Of a stretch of 49,953 nt of DNA, positions 34,130-42,841 are shown piece by piece (positions within the stretch are counted from its first letter, which is position 1; each line of letters opens with the position of its first letter). Below the pieces are notes generated by a model that saw only the letters and a list, made by a program, of their open reading frames with translations, searched no databases and was not told the origin of the DNA. Source of the DNA: an uncultured Alphaproteobacteria bacterium (lineage in GTDB: Bacteria > Pseudomonadota > Alphaproteobacteria > HIMB59); assembly GCA_902575065.1 (NCBI GenBank), contig CACGPU010000010.1:1-49953 (forward strand), in the 5' to 3' direction. A program made the position numbers and the translations under genes.

Positions 34130-34160
34130 GGTAAGTTGTTAATCTATTTTAATTTTATTT

Positions 34161-34547
34161 TCAAGGTGCTTTTTTAGAGGCATCATCTAACAAATAATTG
34201 AAGTATTTTACCTCTTCTTGGGTAAGAAATTCCTTGGAAAGCTTGATATATTCGCTCATTAATATCTTTTTTTTCTTTTTATTTAAGAGATACTCAGAGC
34301 AAAAGGCGTAAAGAAGGAAAACAGTTATTTTATTAGTTTTTTCAATAATTTTAGAATCTATTAATCCTTTGATTTTTTCTAAATTAGAATTAAAACTTTC
34401 ATTTAAAGAAAATAGTTTTTTTTTGTTGAAAGGTCTTTTCTTAATGTTTTGTTTTATAAATTCATCTAACTCAAAGTCAGTTGAATAGTTTCTTTGAAAT
34501 ATAAACTGAAAGAAAAATAATCTCGTATTTTTATTTAAATTAAGCAT
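34161..34547 (-). CDS. nusB: Transcription antitermination protein NusB
   Basis: A 128-residue all-helical protein, divergent but with the family features FFFQFIFQRNY at the N-terminus (usual LQALYQ) and the last helices EYIKLSKEFLTQEEVKYFNYLLDDASKK. It pairs with S10 in rRNA antitermination. Position directly after ribH (13-base overlap) is the conserved ribH-nusB arrangement and adds most of the confidence, because sequence identity appears low. Confidence 0.78.
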   Translation of the reverse strand: MLNLNKNTRLFFFQFIFQRNYSTDFELDEFIKQNIKKRPFNKKKLFSLNESFNSNLEKIKGLIDSKIIEKTNKITVFLLYAFCSEYLLNKKKKKILMSEYIKLSKEFLTQEEVKYFNYLLDDASKKAP

Positions 34548-34951
34548 TTAATCATTTTGACCATAGCATTAGCAGCTTCAATTCCTTTATTTTTTGATTT
34601 AGATCTTTTTATTGCTTGAGACTTGCTATAGGCATTTATTATGCCATTTGATATAAGGGTATTTTTATTTTGATTTACGATATCTAAAAGTGCTTTTCCA
34701 ACAGAGTCAGATATAACTTCAAAATGGTATGTTTCACCCTTTATTACACAACCTAGGGCGATAAATAAATTGTAATTATTTGGTTTAATTTTCCATTTTA
34801 TCATTTGAGGAATCTCATAAACACCAGGAACAGTTAAAATTTCAAATTTAAGTTTACTCTGTTCTAAAATCTCAGTACAGGATTGTGTTAAAGGATCAGT
34901 TATTTCATTGTAATAATTAGCAACTACTATTTTTATTTTTAATTTATTCAT
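34535..34951 (-). CDS. ribH: 6,7-dimethyl-8-ribityllumazine synthase
   Basis: A 138-residue enzyme condensing the ribityl-pyrimidine with dihydroxybutanone phosphate. IVVANYYNEITDPLTQSC at 9-26, VPGVYEIPQMI at about 40-50 and ALGCVIKGETYHFEVISDS at about 65-83 (His in ETYHFE region is catalytic) are conserved. It overlaps the ribBX stop by 4 bases and nusB by 13. Short at the C-terminus compared with 150-160 residues usually. Confidence 0.93.
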   Translation of the reverse strand: MNKLKIKIVVANYYNEITDPLTQSCTEILEQSKLKFEILTVPGVYEIPQMIKWKIKPNNYNLFIALGCVIKGETYHFEVISDSVGKALLDIVNQNKNTLISNGIINAYSKSQAIKRSKSKNKGIEAANAMVKMIKCLI

Positions 34952-36021
34952 AGACTCTCTATTTTATTTACTCTTAATCCATAAATACCAAGGTCTAAAT
35001 CCTCACCCAGAGAATTAGACAATACAGAAATATTATTTATAGAGAAATTTTTAAGAATTTGGGCTCCAAGACCATAATATTTTACCTTTTCATCATTTGA
35101 TAACTTTCCTAGATCGCCTAATATAGGATTATTAATTAAAACTATAATTCCAGATCCATGAGATTTTATTTTTTCAATTGAAGCATGTAAGTCTTTTGTT
35201 TTAGGATTATTAAAATTCATAATTATGTCATCGAAACCTTGAACAGGGTGAACTCTTGTCATTACGCTATCTTGTTTGGATAAATCTCCTAAGTGTAATG
35301 TTGCATGATGTAATCCATCAATAGTGTTCTCAAAAACATTAAATTCAAAAATATCTGAATAAATATTTTTAATCCGGTGTTGCTTTTCAGGAATTTTTTT
35401 TATGAGTAAATCGTTTTTAATTCTATATGCGATAAGATCTTGAATTGTCCCTATATTAATAGAGTGTTTTTTTGCGTAGGGTATCAAGTCTGGAACCCTA
35501 GCCATGGTACCGTCATCATTCATAATTTCACAAATTACTGCAGAGTCATTTAATCCTGCTAATCTTGAAATATCCACTGCCGCCTCCGTATGCCCTGCTC
35601 TGGTTAAAACTCCACCATCCCAGGCAATTAATGGAAATACATGACCGGGGCTAACAATATCACCCGATTTAAAATTTGGATTTATAGCAGCTTTTACTGT
35701 TTCTGCTCTATCAAATGCAGAAATACCTGTGGTTATATTGGTGCTTGACTCTATTGATACAGTAAATGCAGTGGTCTTTTTTTTCCAATTATCAGGATTC
35801 ATTAATGGAAGCTTTAACTCTTTTGCTCTCGTCTCAGAGATAGATAAACAAATTAAACCTCTTCCATAAGTCGCCATAAAATTTATGTGTTCCGGCTTAC
35901 AAAGAGATGCAGGTATAATTAAATCACCCTCATTCTCTCTATCCTCGCTATCAACTAGAATATACATTTTACCATTACGAGCATCACTAATTATATTTTC
36001 AATATTTGTAAAATCTGACAT
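34948..36021 (-). CDS. ribB: RibBX: 3,4-dihydroxy-2-butanone-4-phosphate synthase with degenerate GTP cyclohydrolase II-like domain
   Basis: A 357-residue two-part protein. Residues 1-205 are an intact DHBP synthase: DSEDRENEGDLIIPA, MATYGRGLICLS, GHVFPLIAWDGGVLTRAGHTEAAVDIS with the catalytic acidic and histidine residues. Residues 206-357 align in outline with GTP cyclohydrolase II but lack the zinc motif GSxRCDCGxQL; there are no cysteines in that part at all. This matches the RibBX variant reported for proteobacteria, in which the X domain is not a cyclohydrolase. A separate RibA must exist elsewhere. It sits between ribE and ribH. Confidence 0.9.
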   Translation of the reverse strand: MSDFTNIENIISDARNGKMYILVDSEDRENEGDLIIPASLCKPEHINFMATYGRGLICLSISETRAKELKLPLMNPDNWKKKTTAFTVSIESSTNITTGISAFDRAETVKAAINPNFKSGDIVSPGHVFPLIAWDGGVLTRAGHTEAAVDISRLAGLNDSAVICEIMNDDGTMARVPDLIPYAKKHSINIGTIQDLIAYRIKNDLLIKKIPEKQHRIKNIYSDIFEFNVFENTIDGLHHATLHLGDLSKQDSVMTRVHPVQGFDDIIMNFNNPKTKDLHASIEKIKSHGSGIIVLINNPILGDLGKLSNDEKVKYYGLGAQILKNFSINNISVLSNSLGEDLDLGIYGLRVNKIESL

Positions 36022-36033
36022 TAATTTAATAAC

Positions 36034-36612
36034 CTATGATTTTGAGGAGTGAGCGTATCTTGCTAGCATATCGACTTCAAGATTTAAAATTTCATTTTTC
36101 TTATATGTATGAATATCGGTATATTTGTACGTATGAGGTACAATCATACAATGACATTTATTTGACTTAACTTCATTTATAGTAAGTGAAATACCATTTA
36201 GAGAAATAGAACCTTTTTTTACAATAAATTTTTTAAGATTTTTTGGGAACTTAAAAGATAAAAACCAACTACTTCCAACTTTATATAATTCTTCAACAGA
36301 ACAAGTGGTATCTATGTGACCAAAAACAAAATGACCAGAGATCTCATCACCAACTTTTAGAGATTTTTCTAAGTTTATTTTTTTTCCAACTTTCCAATAT
36401 TTAGCATTTGTTTTATTCATAGTTTCATATGAAATATCAGCTTTAAAGGTATTTTTATTTTTTGATGTGACTGTTAAACAAATACCAGAGCAACATATTG
36501 AAGAACCTAACTTATATCCATTTAAAGAGGAATGAATTTCAACTACTAAAGATTTCTCTTCTCTGGATAGTTTTTTAATTTTACCTTGAGATTGAATTAT
36601 TCCACTAAACAT
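36034..36612 (-). CDS. ribE: Riboflavin synthase, alpha type
   Basis: A 192-residue enzyme with two lumazine-binding repeats. MFSGIIQSQGKI and CSGICLTVTSKNKNTFKADISYETM form the first repeat, GHFVFGHIDTTCSVEEL and KKGSISLNGISLTINEVKSNKCHCMIVPHTY the second. It dismutates two ribityllumazines to riboflavin. It starts within the last base of the ribD stop (TAATG-type) and lies 12 bases before ribBX. Confidence 0.94.
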   Translation of the reverse strand: MFSGIIQSQGKIKKLSREEKSLVVEIHSSLNGYKLGSSICCSGICLTVTSKNKNTFKADISYETMNKTNAKYWKVGKKINLEKSLKVGDEISGHFVFGHIDTTCSVEELYKVGSSWFLSFKFPKNLKKFIVKKGSISLNGISLTINEVKSNKCHCMIVPHTYKYTDIHTYKKNEILNLEVDMLARYAHSSKS

Positions 36613-37601
36613 TAATTTACGAATTTATAAATTGTATCTTGTCCATATTGATAAGAGGATTTTAATTTAAAATTATTTTTTAATGATTTCATTGATAAAA
36701 AGTATTTTTTACTAGAATTTTTTATAATCATATTTGATTGGCAGACTATAATCTCATCAAACAAATTACAATTAAGAAAATATTTAAAAGTGCTAATTCC
36801 GCCTTCGATTAGAATAGATTGAACTTGTAAATTTCTAAATAAAGAAAAATCCTCATTTAATAATTTTTTGTAATCAACATTAAGTGACAAGTAATTTTTA
36901 ATTGTATTTTTTTTATTTGAGAAAATGATTTTTTGTATGTTTTTTTCAACCCCCTGTAATCTACAAGTTAATTTTGGTTTATCATCCAACAATGTGTTCA
37001 TGCCGACAGCTATAGCATCGTGTGATAATCTCATTCGATGCATAAAATATTGAGTTGGTTCAGAGGTAATATTCTTAATTGTTGGGCTGTTACTAAAACC
37101 GTTTTTGGAGATAGCGATTTTGAGAGTAATAAAAGGCCTATTTAATGTTTGGTGAGTATAAAAATATTTATTAATTTTTTGAAATTTATCTAAAGATTTT
37201 GATGAATGAATTACTTTGATATTTTGCTGCTTTAAAAATTTGATCCCCTTTCCTTTAATATTTGGGTTTGGATCTAATGAACTTATAAAAACTTTTTTTA
37301 TTCCAGCATTGGCTATTGCTTTTGCGCAACAGCTATTATTTTTAAAACAAGGTTCTAAACTGATATACATAACGGTTTTATTATTTATTTTATTTTGAGG
37401 TAATTTATTTAAGGCGTTAATTTCTGCATGAGGTCTGCCATTTTTTGATGTTAAACCATAACTTAGAACAATTCCTTTTTGAGACTTAGAGTAGTCAACA
37501 ATCAGACATGCTACTGAAGGGTTTTTCCCAGTTAATCCAATATTTTTTATTGATAAATTATTTACACTTTGTAAATAATTTTGATGAATTGCACTTAACA
37601 A
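36612..37601 (-). CDS. ribD: Bifunctional deaminase/reductase RibD, divergent
   Basis: A 329-residue protein with an N-terminal cytidine-deaminase-like zinc domain (about 1-140) and a C-terminal DHFR-like reductase (about 145-329, FITLKIAISKNG, DAIAVGMNTLLDDKPKLTCR, SILIEGGISTF). It acts twice in riboflavin synthesis. The zinc site has H58 and E60 in GRPHAEINAL, but the cysteine loop reads EPCFKNNSCC (C85, C91/C92), about three residues shorter than the usual PCSHxGRTPPC, without the His-x-Gly-Arg-Thr-Pro-Pro element. The protein is also shorter than the typical 360-380 residues. It lies 3 bases after nrdR. Confidence 0.87.
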   Translation of the reverse strand: MLSAIHQNYLQSVNNLSIKNIGLTGKNPSVACLIVDYSKSQKGIVLSYGLTSKNGRPHAEINALNKLPQNKINNKTVMYISLEPCFKNNSCCAKAIANAGIKKVFISSLDPNPNIKGKGIKFLKQQNIKVIHSSKSLDKFQKINKYFYTHQTLNRPFITLKIAISKNGFSNSPTIKNITSEPTQYFMHRMRLSHDAIAVGMNTLLDDKPKLTCRLQGVEKNIQKIIFSNKKNTIKNYLSLNVDYKKLLNEDFSLFRNLQVQSILIEGGISTFKYFLNCNLFDEIIVCQSNMIIKNSSKKYFLSMKSLKNNFKLKSSYQYGQDTIYKFVN

Positions 37602-37604
37602 ATC

Positions 37605-38060
37605 TTATTTTTTATCTATTTTTTCTAAGAATTGCTCAAAATCTTTAGTTTCTCTAAAATCTCTATAAACAGAAGCAAATCTCACATAGCCAACTTTATC
37701 TAATGAATATAAACCTTGCATAACCATTTCGCCAATTGTGTTAGTGCTGACTTCATTTTCACCCATACCTTCAAGGTCTCTGACTATCTTTGAAATTAAT
37801 TTTTCTTTTGTATCAATATCTACAGGTCTTTTTCTTAATGCCAATTCAACAGATTTGGCAATTTTATCTCTATCAAATATGGATTTTTCACCATTTTTTT
37901 TTACTACTAAAAATTCTCTAAATTGTACTCTTTCAAATGTAGTGAACCTCTCTTTTCTCTCACATCCACAAAGACGTCTTCTTCTAATAACACCACCGTC
38001 TTCTGTAGGTCTAGAGTCTAAGACAGATGTTTCCTTCTCCTTACAAAAGGGACACTTCAT
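37605..38060 (-). CDS. nrdR: Transcriptional repressor NrdR with altered zinc ribbon
   Basis: A 151-residue regulator of ribonucleotide reductase genes. The zinc ribbon (1-45) begins MKCPFC (C3, C6) and has [15 protein letters not shown], but the second knuckle reads [15 protein letters not shown]31 and C33, instead of the usual Cys-x-x-Cys, with one residue inserted before RFTTFE. The ATP-cone (about 50-140) is normal, starting [22 protein letters not shown]. It binds NrdR boxes depending on ATP/dATP load. The glyA-nrdR-ribD order is typical for alphaproteobacteria; 2 bases separate it from glyA. Confidence 0.92.
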   Translation of the reverse strand: MKCPFCKEKETSVLDSRPTEDGGVIRRRRLCGCERKERFTTFERVQFREFLVVKKNGEKSIFDRDKIAKSVELALRKRPVDIDTKEKLISKIVRDLEGMGENEVSTNTIGEMVMQGLYSLDKVGYVRFASVYRDFRETKDFEQFLEKIDKK

Positions 38061-38062
38061 CT

Positions 38063-39340
38063 TTATTTATAGATTGGAAAATTAGAGCAGAGCTCAGTAA
38101 CATCTTTGAAAATAGAGCTTTCGGTCATCGAGATATCTGCGTTAGATGAAGATAGAGCATTTATGATTGTTGAGATTTTTTCACCAATAAATTTAAACTC
38201 TTCCTCTTTGAAACCCCTTGTAGTAGCGGCTGGTGATCCTAATCTTATACCTGAGGTAATTGTTGGAGGGTTTGGATCATTTGCAACACCATTTTTATTA
38301 CAAGTCATTCCAGCTCTCTCTAAGCTCTCTTCTGCGTCTTTGCCCGTTACATTCTTTGATCTTAAATCTACTAAAACCATATGAGAGTCTGTTCCACCGG
38401 TGACAATATCTATTCCGTTTGACATGAGTACTTCTCCAAGAATTGATGCATTCTTTTTTACTTGTTGAATATATGTTTTAAACTCTGGTTGAAGGGCTTC
38501 ACCAAAAGCAACAGCTTTAGCAGCGATCACATGCATAAGTGGTCCACCTTGCAAACCAGGAAAAACAGAACTATTAAATTTCTTTCCAAGGTCTAAATCA
38601 TTTGAAAGTATCATACCCCCTCTTGGACCTCTAATAGTCTTATGAGTTGTAGATGTAACCACATGTGCGTGAGGCAATGGATCCGGGTATTCTTTGGCAG
38701 CAACTAAACCTGAATAGTGTGCCATATCGACTAGTAAATAAGCCTCGATCTTATCTGCTATCTCTCTAAATTTTTTAAAATCGATATTTCTTGGATAAGC
38801 TGAACCACCAGCAATAATCAAGGTCGGTTTATGTTCAATAGCTAATCTTTCAACTTCGTCATAATCTATTAAAGAAGTTTCTGGGTTTATGCCATACTGA
38901 ACAGCGTTAAAATATTTTCCAGATTGATTTGGTCTCGAACCATGTGTTAAGTGGCCACCAGCATCTAAAGACATTCCTAAAATAGTGTCACCTGGTTTAA
39001 TGAGTGCTAAAAATACAGCTTGATTAGCTTGTGCGCCTGAGTGAGGTTGAACATTAGCATAACTGCATCCATACAATTGTTTCAAACGGTCAATTGCTAA
39101 ATTTTCAGCTATATCTACGAATTCACAACCACCATAGTATCTTTTAGCACTATAACCCTCAGCATATTTATTAGTCATAATGGAGCCTTGTGCTTCAAGC
39201 ACAGCTTTTGAGACGATATTTTCAGAAGCAATTAATTCGATTTGGTTCTGTTGCCTTGAAAGTTCTTTTGAAATACTTTGATATAAATCTTTATCTGCAT
39301 GTTCTAGATTACTAGAAAAAAAATTCTCACTAAGTGTCAT
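38063..39340 (-). CDS. glyA: Serine hydroxymethyltransferase
   Basis: A 425-residue PLP enzyme interconverting serine + THF with glycine + methylene-THF, the main source of C1 units. The PLP lysine is K234 in [43 protein letters not shown] and [16 protein letters not shown] are conserved. Length is normal. It overlaps the end of rpiB by 4 bases and precedes nrdR. Relevant to the glyoxylate aminotransferase and formyl-folate genes elsewhere in the window. Confidence 0.96.
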   Translation of the reverse strand: MTLSENFFSSNLEHADKDLYQSISKELSRQQNQIELIASENIVSKAVLEAQGSIMTNKYAEGYSAKRYYGGCEFVDIAENLAIDRLKQLYGCSYANVQPHSGAQANQAVFLALIKPGDTILGMSLDAGGHLTHGSRPNQSGKYFNAVQYGINPETSLIDYDEVERLAIEHKPTLIIAGGSAYPRNIDFKKFREIADKIEAYLLVDMAHYSGLVAAKEYPDPLPHAHVVTSTTHKTIRGPRGGMILSNDLDLGKKFNSSVFPGLQGGPLMHVIAAKAVAFGEALQPEFKTYIQQVKKNASILGEVLMSNGIDIVTGGTDSHMVLVDLRSKNVTGKDAEESLERAGMTCNKNGVANDPNPPTITSGIRLGSPAATTRGFKEEEFKFIGEKISTIINALSSSNADISMTESSIFKDVTELCSNFPIYK

Positions 39341-39777
39341 AGTTGCGATATTCTCCTTAAATGTCTCCCTTTGTCAAATTCTGTTTTAAAATAGGCGTTG
39401 AGCATAGCAAAAATATTTTTTTTTACAAAAGGTCTTCCTTTTAAACATATAACATTGCTATTGTTGTGTTTTCTGGTCATTTTTGCTGTTTGTGCGTTAT
39501 GACAAAGCGATGCCCTTATGTGCTTATGTCTATTAGCACTAATACTTACTCCTATTCCCGATCCACAGATCAAGATACCCATGCTGTATTTATTGATATT
39601 TTTACATAATTTTTTTGCAAATTTTGGATAATCTACAGATTTATCTGTATTAGTGCCTAAATCGAAGAAATTAAATTTTTTTTTGGCCAAATATTCCTCA
39701 ATAATAAAGGATTTTAATCTAAAACCTGCATGATCAGAGGCTATATAAATAGTTTTATATTTTCCTGGTAATTTCAT
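39337..39777 (-). CDS. rpiB: Ribose 5-phosphate isomerase B
   Basis: A 146-residue LacA/RpiB-family isomerase of the pentose phosphate pathway. [14 protein letters not shown] at 12-25, [58 protein letters not shown] carry the base-catalytic Cys (CGSGIG) and phosphate-binding residues. It overlaps recO by 23 bases and glyA by 4. Confidence 0.92.
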   Translation of the reverse strand: MKLPGKYKTIYIASDHAGFRLKSFIIEEYLAKKKFNFFDLGTNTDKSVDYPKFAKKLCKNINKYSMGILICGSGIGVSISANRHKHIRASLCHNAQTAKMTRKHNNSNVICLKGRPFVKKNIFAMLNAYFKTEFDKGRHLRRISQL

Positions 39778-40387
39778 CTCTAGAAAAAGGTAAATTAATA
39801 TTCAAATTAATCAATACTCTGTTAACTATTCTGCTCATAAAATCAAAAAAAACCAACTGATGATCTTTATTATCTTTCAAATGTTCATAAATAAGCTCAT
39901 AAGTTTTCAAATTACTTTTTTCATGGAAATTGAAAATTTTTTTTAAAACACTCTCATTTAAATCAGGTTGATAACCTGAGGCTTTTAAAATTTCAAGCTC
40001 TAGTAATAATAGCTCTGGTAGGTAATTAGATCTTTCATTCAATTTAGAAATCAATAACAAATAATAACTTACAACGTTAGAATTTTGGTCGGTTAAAAAT
40101 AATAATTTATTTATTAAAAAACAAAAATAATCAATTGTCTTCAACTCATATTTTGAAAACAAAAACCATTTAAATTTATTTATAGATGTTGAGGAAAGGC
40201 AAACATTATTATTGTCAAATTCAATATTATTAAGTGACCCTTTAACATATGTAGAATTTTTTTTTTTTGATTTTCCTCCAAAAACTACTAGAGATTTTTG
40301 TCCATACTCAGAAGAGTAAATTGAAATACTTAAATGATTTTCTTTAAAATTTTCTACTTTCGTTATTATGGCCTCAGTTTTGTACAA
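39755..40387 (-). CDS. recO: DNA repair protein RecO, short form
   Basis: A 210-residue RecF-pathway mediator, recognised by the N-terminal OB fold (YKTEAIITKVENFKENHLSISIYSSEYGQKSLVVFGGKSKK) and a helical C-terminal part containing LELLLLELEILKASGYQPDL. It is shorter than the usual 230-250 residues and has no zinc cysteines. The start is TTG at 40387, four bases after the rnc stop. Position between rnc and rpiB fits the alphaproteobacterial lepB-rnc-(era)-recO order, although era is absent. Confidence 0.83.
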   Translation of the reverse strand: MYKTEAIITKVENFKENHLSISIYSSEYGQKSLVVFGGKSKKKNSTYVKGSLNNIEFDNNNVCLSSTSINKFKWFLFSKYELKTIDYFCFLINKLLFLTDQNSNVVSYYLLLISKLNERSNYLPELLLLELEILKASGYQPDLNESVLKKIFNFHEKSNLKTYELIYEHLKDNKDHQLVFFDFMSRIVNRVLINLNINLPFSRDEITRKI

Positions 40388-40391
40388 TAGA

Positions 40392-41045
40392 TTATTTACT
40401 AAATTTATTGATGATCTTAATCATTTTTTTTGCTGCTAAAATTTCGGCTTTTTGTTTTGAAACTCCCTCTGCTTCTACTTCATTATCCTTAATTTTCAAT
40501 GATACTAAAAATTTAGGTTTATGTTTCGTACCAGCTTCCTCAATTAATTTGTAAAGAGGAATTGTCTTATATTTTTTTTGACAATATTCTTGTATAAATG
40601 TTTTAGGATCTTTTTGTGGAAGTATGTCTAATTCATTTTGCCATAATTCCATTATTAATTTTTTTGAAAAAATTAAGCCTTTTCTTGTATAAACAAATCC
40701 GATGAGAGACTCTAATGCATCAGCGTATATAGAATTTTTACTTGAGTTGGGATCAAGTTGATGTTTAAAAATATCACCTAAATTATTTTTTCTGAATATT
40801 TTGGCTAAGGTGTTTGTATTAACAAGATGAATAAACCTTCTTGAGATCTCATCTAAAGTATTGTGTGAAAAGGTGGTTATCAAATATTCTGAAATTACTA
40901 AACCCAAAACTCTATCTCCTAGAAATTCATATTTTTGAAAGGGTTTATCGGTATTTTTTTTTGATTTTTCAAAACTATCGTGTTCTATGCTTTTATTAAA
41001 ACCCTCAAGGCTTTTTATTGTTTTGAAAATTTGTGTCTTATTCAA
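40392..41045 (-). CDS. rnc: Ribonuclease III
   Basis: A 217-residue double-strand RNA endonuclease. The signature YEFLGDRVLGLVISEYL is at 39-55 with catalytic E41/D44 type residues, and YADALESLIGFVY supplies the second acidic site. The C-terminal dsRNA-binding domain (about 145-215) has DPKTFIQEYCQKKY and EAEGVSKQKAEILAAKKMI. It processes rRNA precursors. It lies 5 bases after lepB. Confidence 0.94.
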   Translation of the reverse strand: MNKTQIFKTIKSLEGFNKSIEHDSFEKSKKNTDKPFQKYEFLGDRVLGLVISEYLITTFSHNTLDEISRRFIHLVNTNTLAKIFRKNNLGDIFKHQLDPNSSKNSIYADALESLIGFVYTRKGLIFSKKLIMELWQNELDILPQKDPKTFIQEYCQKKYKTIPLYKLIEEAGTKHKPKFLVSLKIKDNEVEAEGVSKQKAEILAAKKMIKIINKFSK

Positions 41046-41050
41046 AATAT

Positions 41051-41782
41051 TTATTTGATAATGCTAAAGAGCCTATCATATCTAATATGAAGGGGTAAAT
41101 TCCAAAATTTTGATAGAGAGAAATCTGTATCAACTGAGAACCAAATAAACCAAACTTTGCCAACTATATTAACTTTTGGCACAAATCCAACTCCACTTAA
41201 AATCCTACTATCCGATGAGTTATCTCTGTTATCACCCATGAAAAAGAATTTATCTTTTGGTATTTCGTACTCAGGAGTGTAATCAAGTGGTCCATCATTC
41301 GTGATATTTAATATCCTATATTCATTTTCAATTAACTGCTGAATTTCCTTACCGTATTGATCATCATAAAAAAATCCATCTTCTATCTGATTTAGCACTT
41401 CAAAATCAGTTGAATTTTCGGTCTTTAGATAGATTTTGCCATTTACAACTTTTATTGTTTCTCCTGGTAGCCCAACCAATCTTTTCACATAATTGATATT
41501 TTCTTGTCCTGGGAGTTTAAAAACAATTATATCGCCTCTCTCAGGGTTACTTTCAAAGATTTTTCCTTTGAACGGAGGAAGTCCAAAAGGAAATGAGTAT
41601 CTTGAGTATCCATAATCCCACTTAGAAACAAATAGAAAGTCCCCAACCAATAAGTTGGGCTTCATTGATCCAGAAGGAATTTTAAATGGCTCGATAGCAA
41701 AAGTTCTAATTACCCCTGCAATGATTAAAGCCCAAAAAAGCGCTTTAAAATTATTAACTAAAGATGATTTAACTTTGCTCAA
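41051..41782 (-). CDS. lepB: Signal peptidase I
   Basis: A 243-residue membrane protease that removes Sec signal peptides. One N-terminal helix (about 12-30) precedes the catalytic S39 in IPSGSMKPNLLVGDF and K100 in NYVKRLVGLPGETI; FMGDNRDNSSDSR is box E. The single membrane helix is typical of alphaproteobacteria. Overlaps acpS by 14 bases. Confidence 0.95.
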   Translation of the reverse strand: MSKVKSSLVNNFKALFWALIIAGVIRTFAIEPFKIPSGSMKPNLLVGDFLFVSKWDYGYSRYSFPFGLPPFKGKIFESNPERGDIIVFKLPGQENINYVKRLVGLPGETIKVVNGKIYLKTENSTDFEVLNQIEDGFFYDDQYGKEIQQLIENEYRILNITNDGPLDYTPEYEIPKDKFFFMGDNRDNSSDSRILSGVGFVPKVNIVGKVWFIWFSVDTDFSLSKFWNLPLHIRYDRLFSIIK

Positions 41783-42137
41783 TAATTACCGACGCAATCG
41801 AATATAATTTTGTGTCTGTTAGGCTAACATGAATAACATATTTCCCAAAAGTATCATTTAAATAACTTTCAAGTTTATTTATAAGAGAAATGACTGGTTT
41901 TCCTAATTCATTACGACTAACCACAATATTATTTGGGTAACAAGGAGATCTAAAACCCATACCTATACTTTTGGAAAAAGCCTCTTTTATTGCAAAATTA
42001 TTTGCTAATAAGTTTTTATTAATTGATTTGAATTGATCATTCAAAAAGTATTTGGATATAAAATTTTTCTTATATTTAGCATAGATATTATTTACTCTAT
42101 CTATCTCAACTAAATCTATACCATGACCAATTATCAT
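41769..42137 (-). CDS. acpS: Holo-[acyl-carrier-protein] synthase
   Basis: A 122-residue phosphopantetheinyl transferase. IGHGIDLVEIDRVNNI at 3-18 has the Mg2+-binding Asp and NNFAIKEAFSKSIGMGF at about 66-82 the second acidic site; VSLTDTKLYSIASVIIE ends the fold. It activates acyl carrier protein. Four-base overlap with pdxJ upstream and 14-base overlap with lepB downstream. Confidence 0.92.
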   Translation of the reverse strand: MIIGHGIDLVEIDRVNNIYAKYKKNFISKYFLNDQFKSINKNLLANNFAIKEAFSKSIGMGFRSPCYPNNIVVSRNELGKPVISLINKLESYLNDTFGKYVIHVSLTDTKLYSIASVIIEQS

Positions 42138-42841
42138 TTTTTTATTAAATTTCTAAAAATATTTATAGTCTTGGTTAGTGAAATAAATATTGCTTCAGAT
42201 ATTATAAAATGACCAATGTGAACAGTATCAACATATTTTCTTTTTTTTATAAACTTAATATTTTTAAAATTTAAACCATGCCCTACATTTACAATTAATT
42301 TTTTTGAGTAAGCATACTCAATCATTTCATTTATTTGATTTATTGTGGATTTTCTAATAATTTTTTTATCTAAATTACCTGTGTGTAGTTCTACTGTATC
42401 AAAACCTAAATTTTTAGCTAAATTAATCATTTTTTTTGTTGGGTTTATAAAGGCACTTAATTGTATATTTTTTTTTCCAGATATTTTTAATAATTTTTTT
42501 AATTTTGCTTGTGATATTTTGTTTAAATTAAGACCACCCTCTGTTGTAATTTCATTTCTTTTTTCGGGAACAATACAAATAAATTCTGGATTTATCTTGC
42601 TTGCTATTTTTATCATCTCTTCCGTAAGCGCCATTTCAAGATTAATAGGAATTTTAGAATATTTTTTTAATTCAAAGAGATCTTTATCTTTTATGTGCCT
42701 CCTATCCTCTCTTAAATGAACAGTTAGTGTATCAATTTTTGCTTCTTGACAAACTTTCAATGCTCTAATTAAATTTGGATTATCCTGACCCCTAGCATTA
42801 CGAAGAGTCGCTATATGATCTATATTAACGCCTAGTTTCAT
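42134..42841 (-). CDS. pdxJ: Pyridoxine 5'-phosphate synthase
   Basis: A 235-residue TIM-barrel enzyme closing the pyridoxine ring from 1-deoxyxylulose 5-phosphate and 3-amino-1-hydroxyacetone phosphate. LGVNIDHIATLRNARG at 2-17, TVHLREDRRHIKDKD, EMALTEEMI, VPEKRNEITTEGGLNL, TVELHTG and VNVGHGLNFKNI are all conserved, including the catalytic His and Glu. The pdxJ-acpS-lepB order is widespread in proteobacteria. It shares one base with the rsh stop. Confidence 0.95.
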   Translation of the reverse strand: MKLGVNIDHIATLRNARGQDNPNLIRALKVCQEAKIDTLTVHLREDRRHIKDKDLFELKKYSKIPINLEMALTEEMIKIASKINPEFICIVPEKRNEITTEGGLNLNKISQAKLKKLLKISGKKNIQLSAFINPTKKMINLAKNLGFDTVELHTGNLDKKIIRKSTINQINEMIEYAYSKKLIVNVGHGLNFKNIKFIKKRKYVDTVHIGHFIISEAIFISLTKTINIFRNLIKK

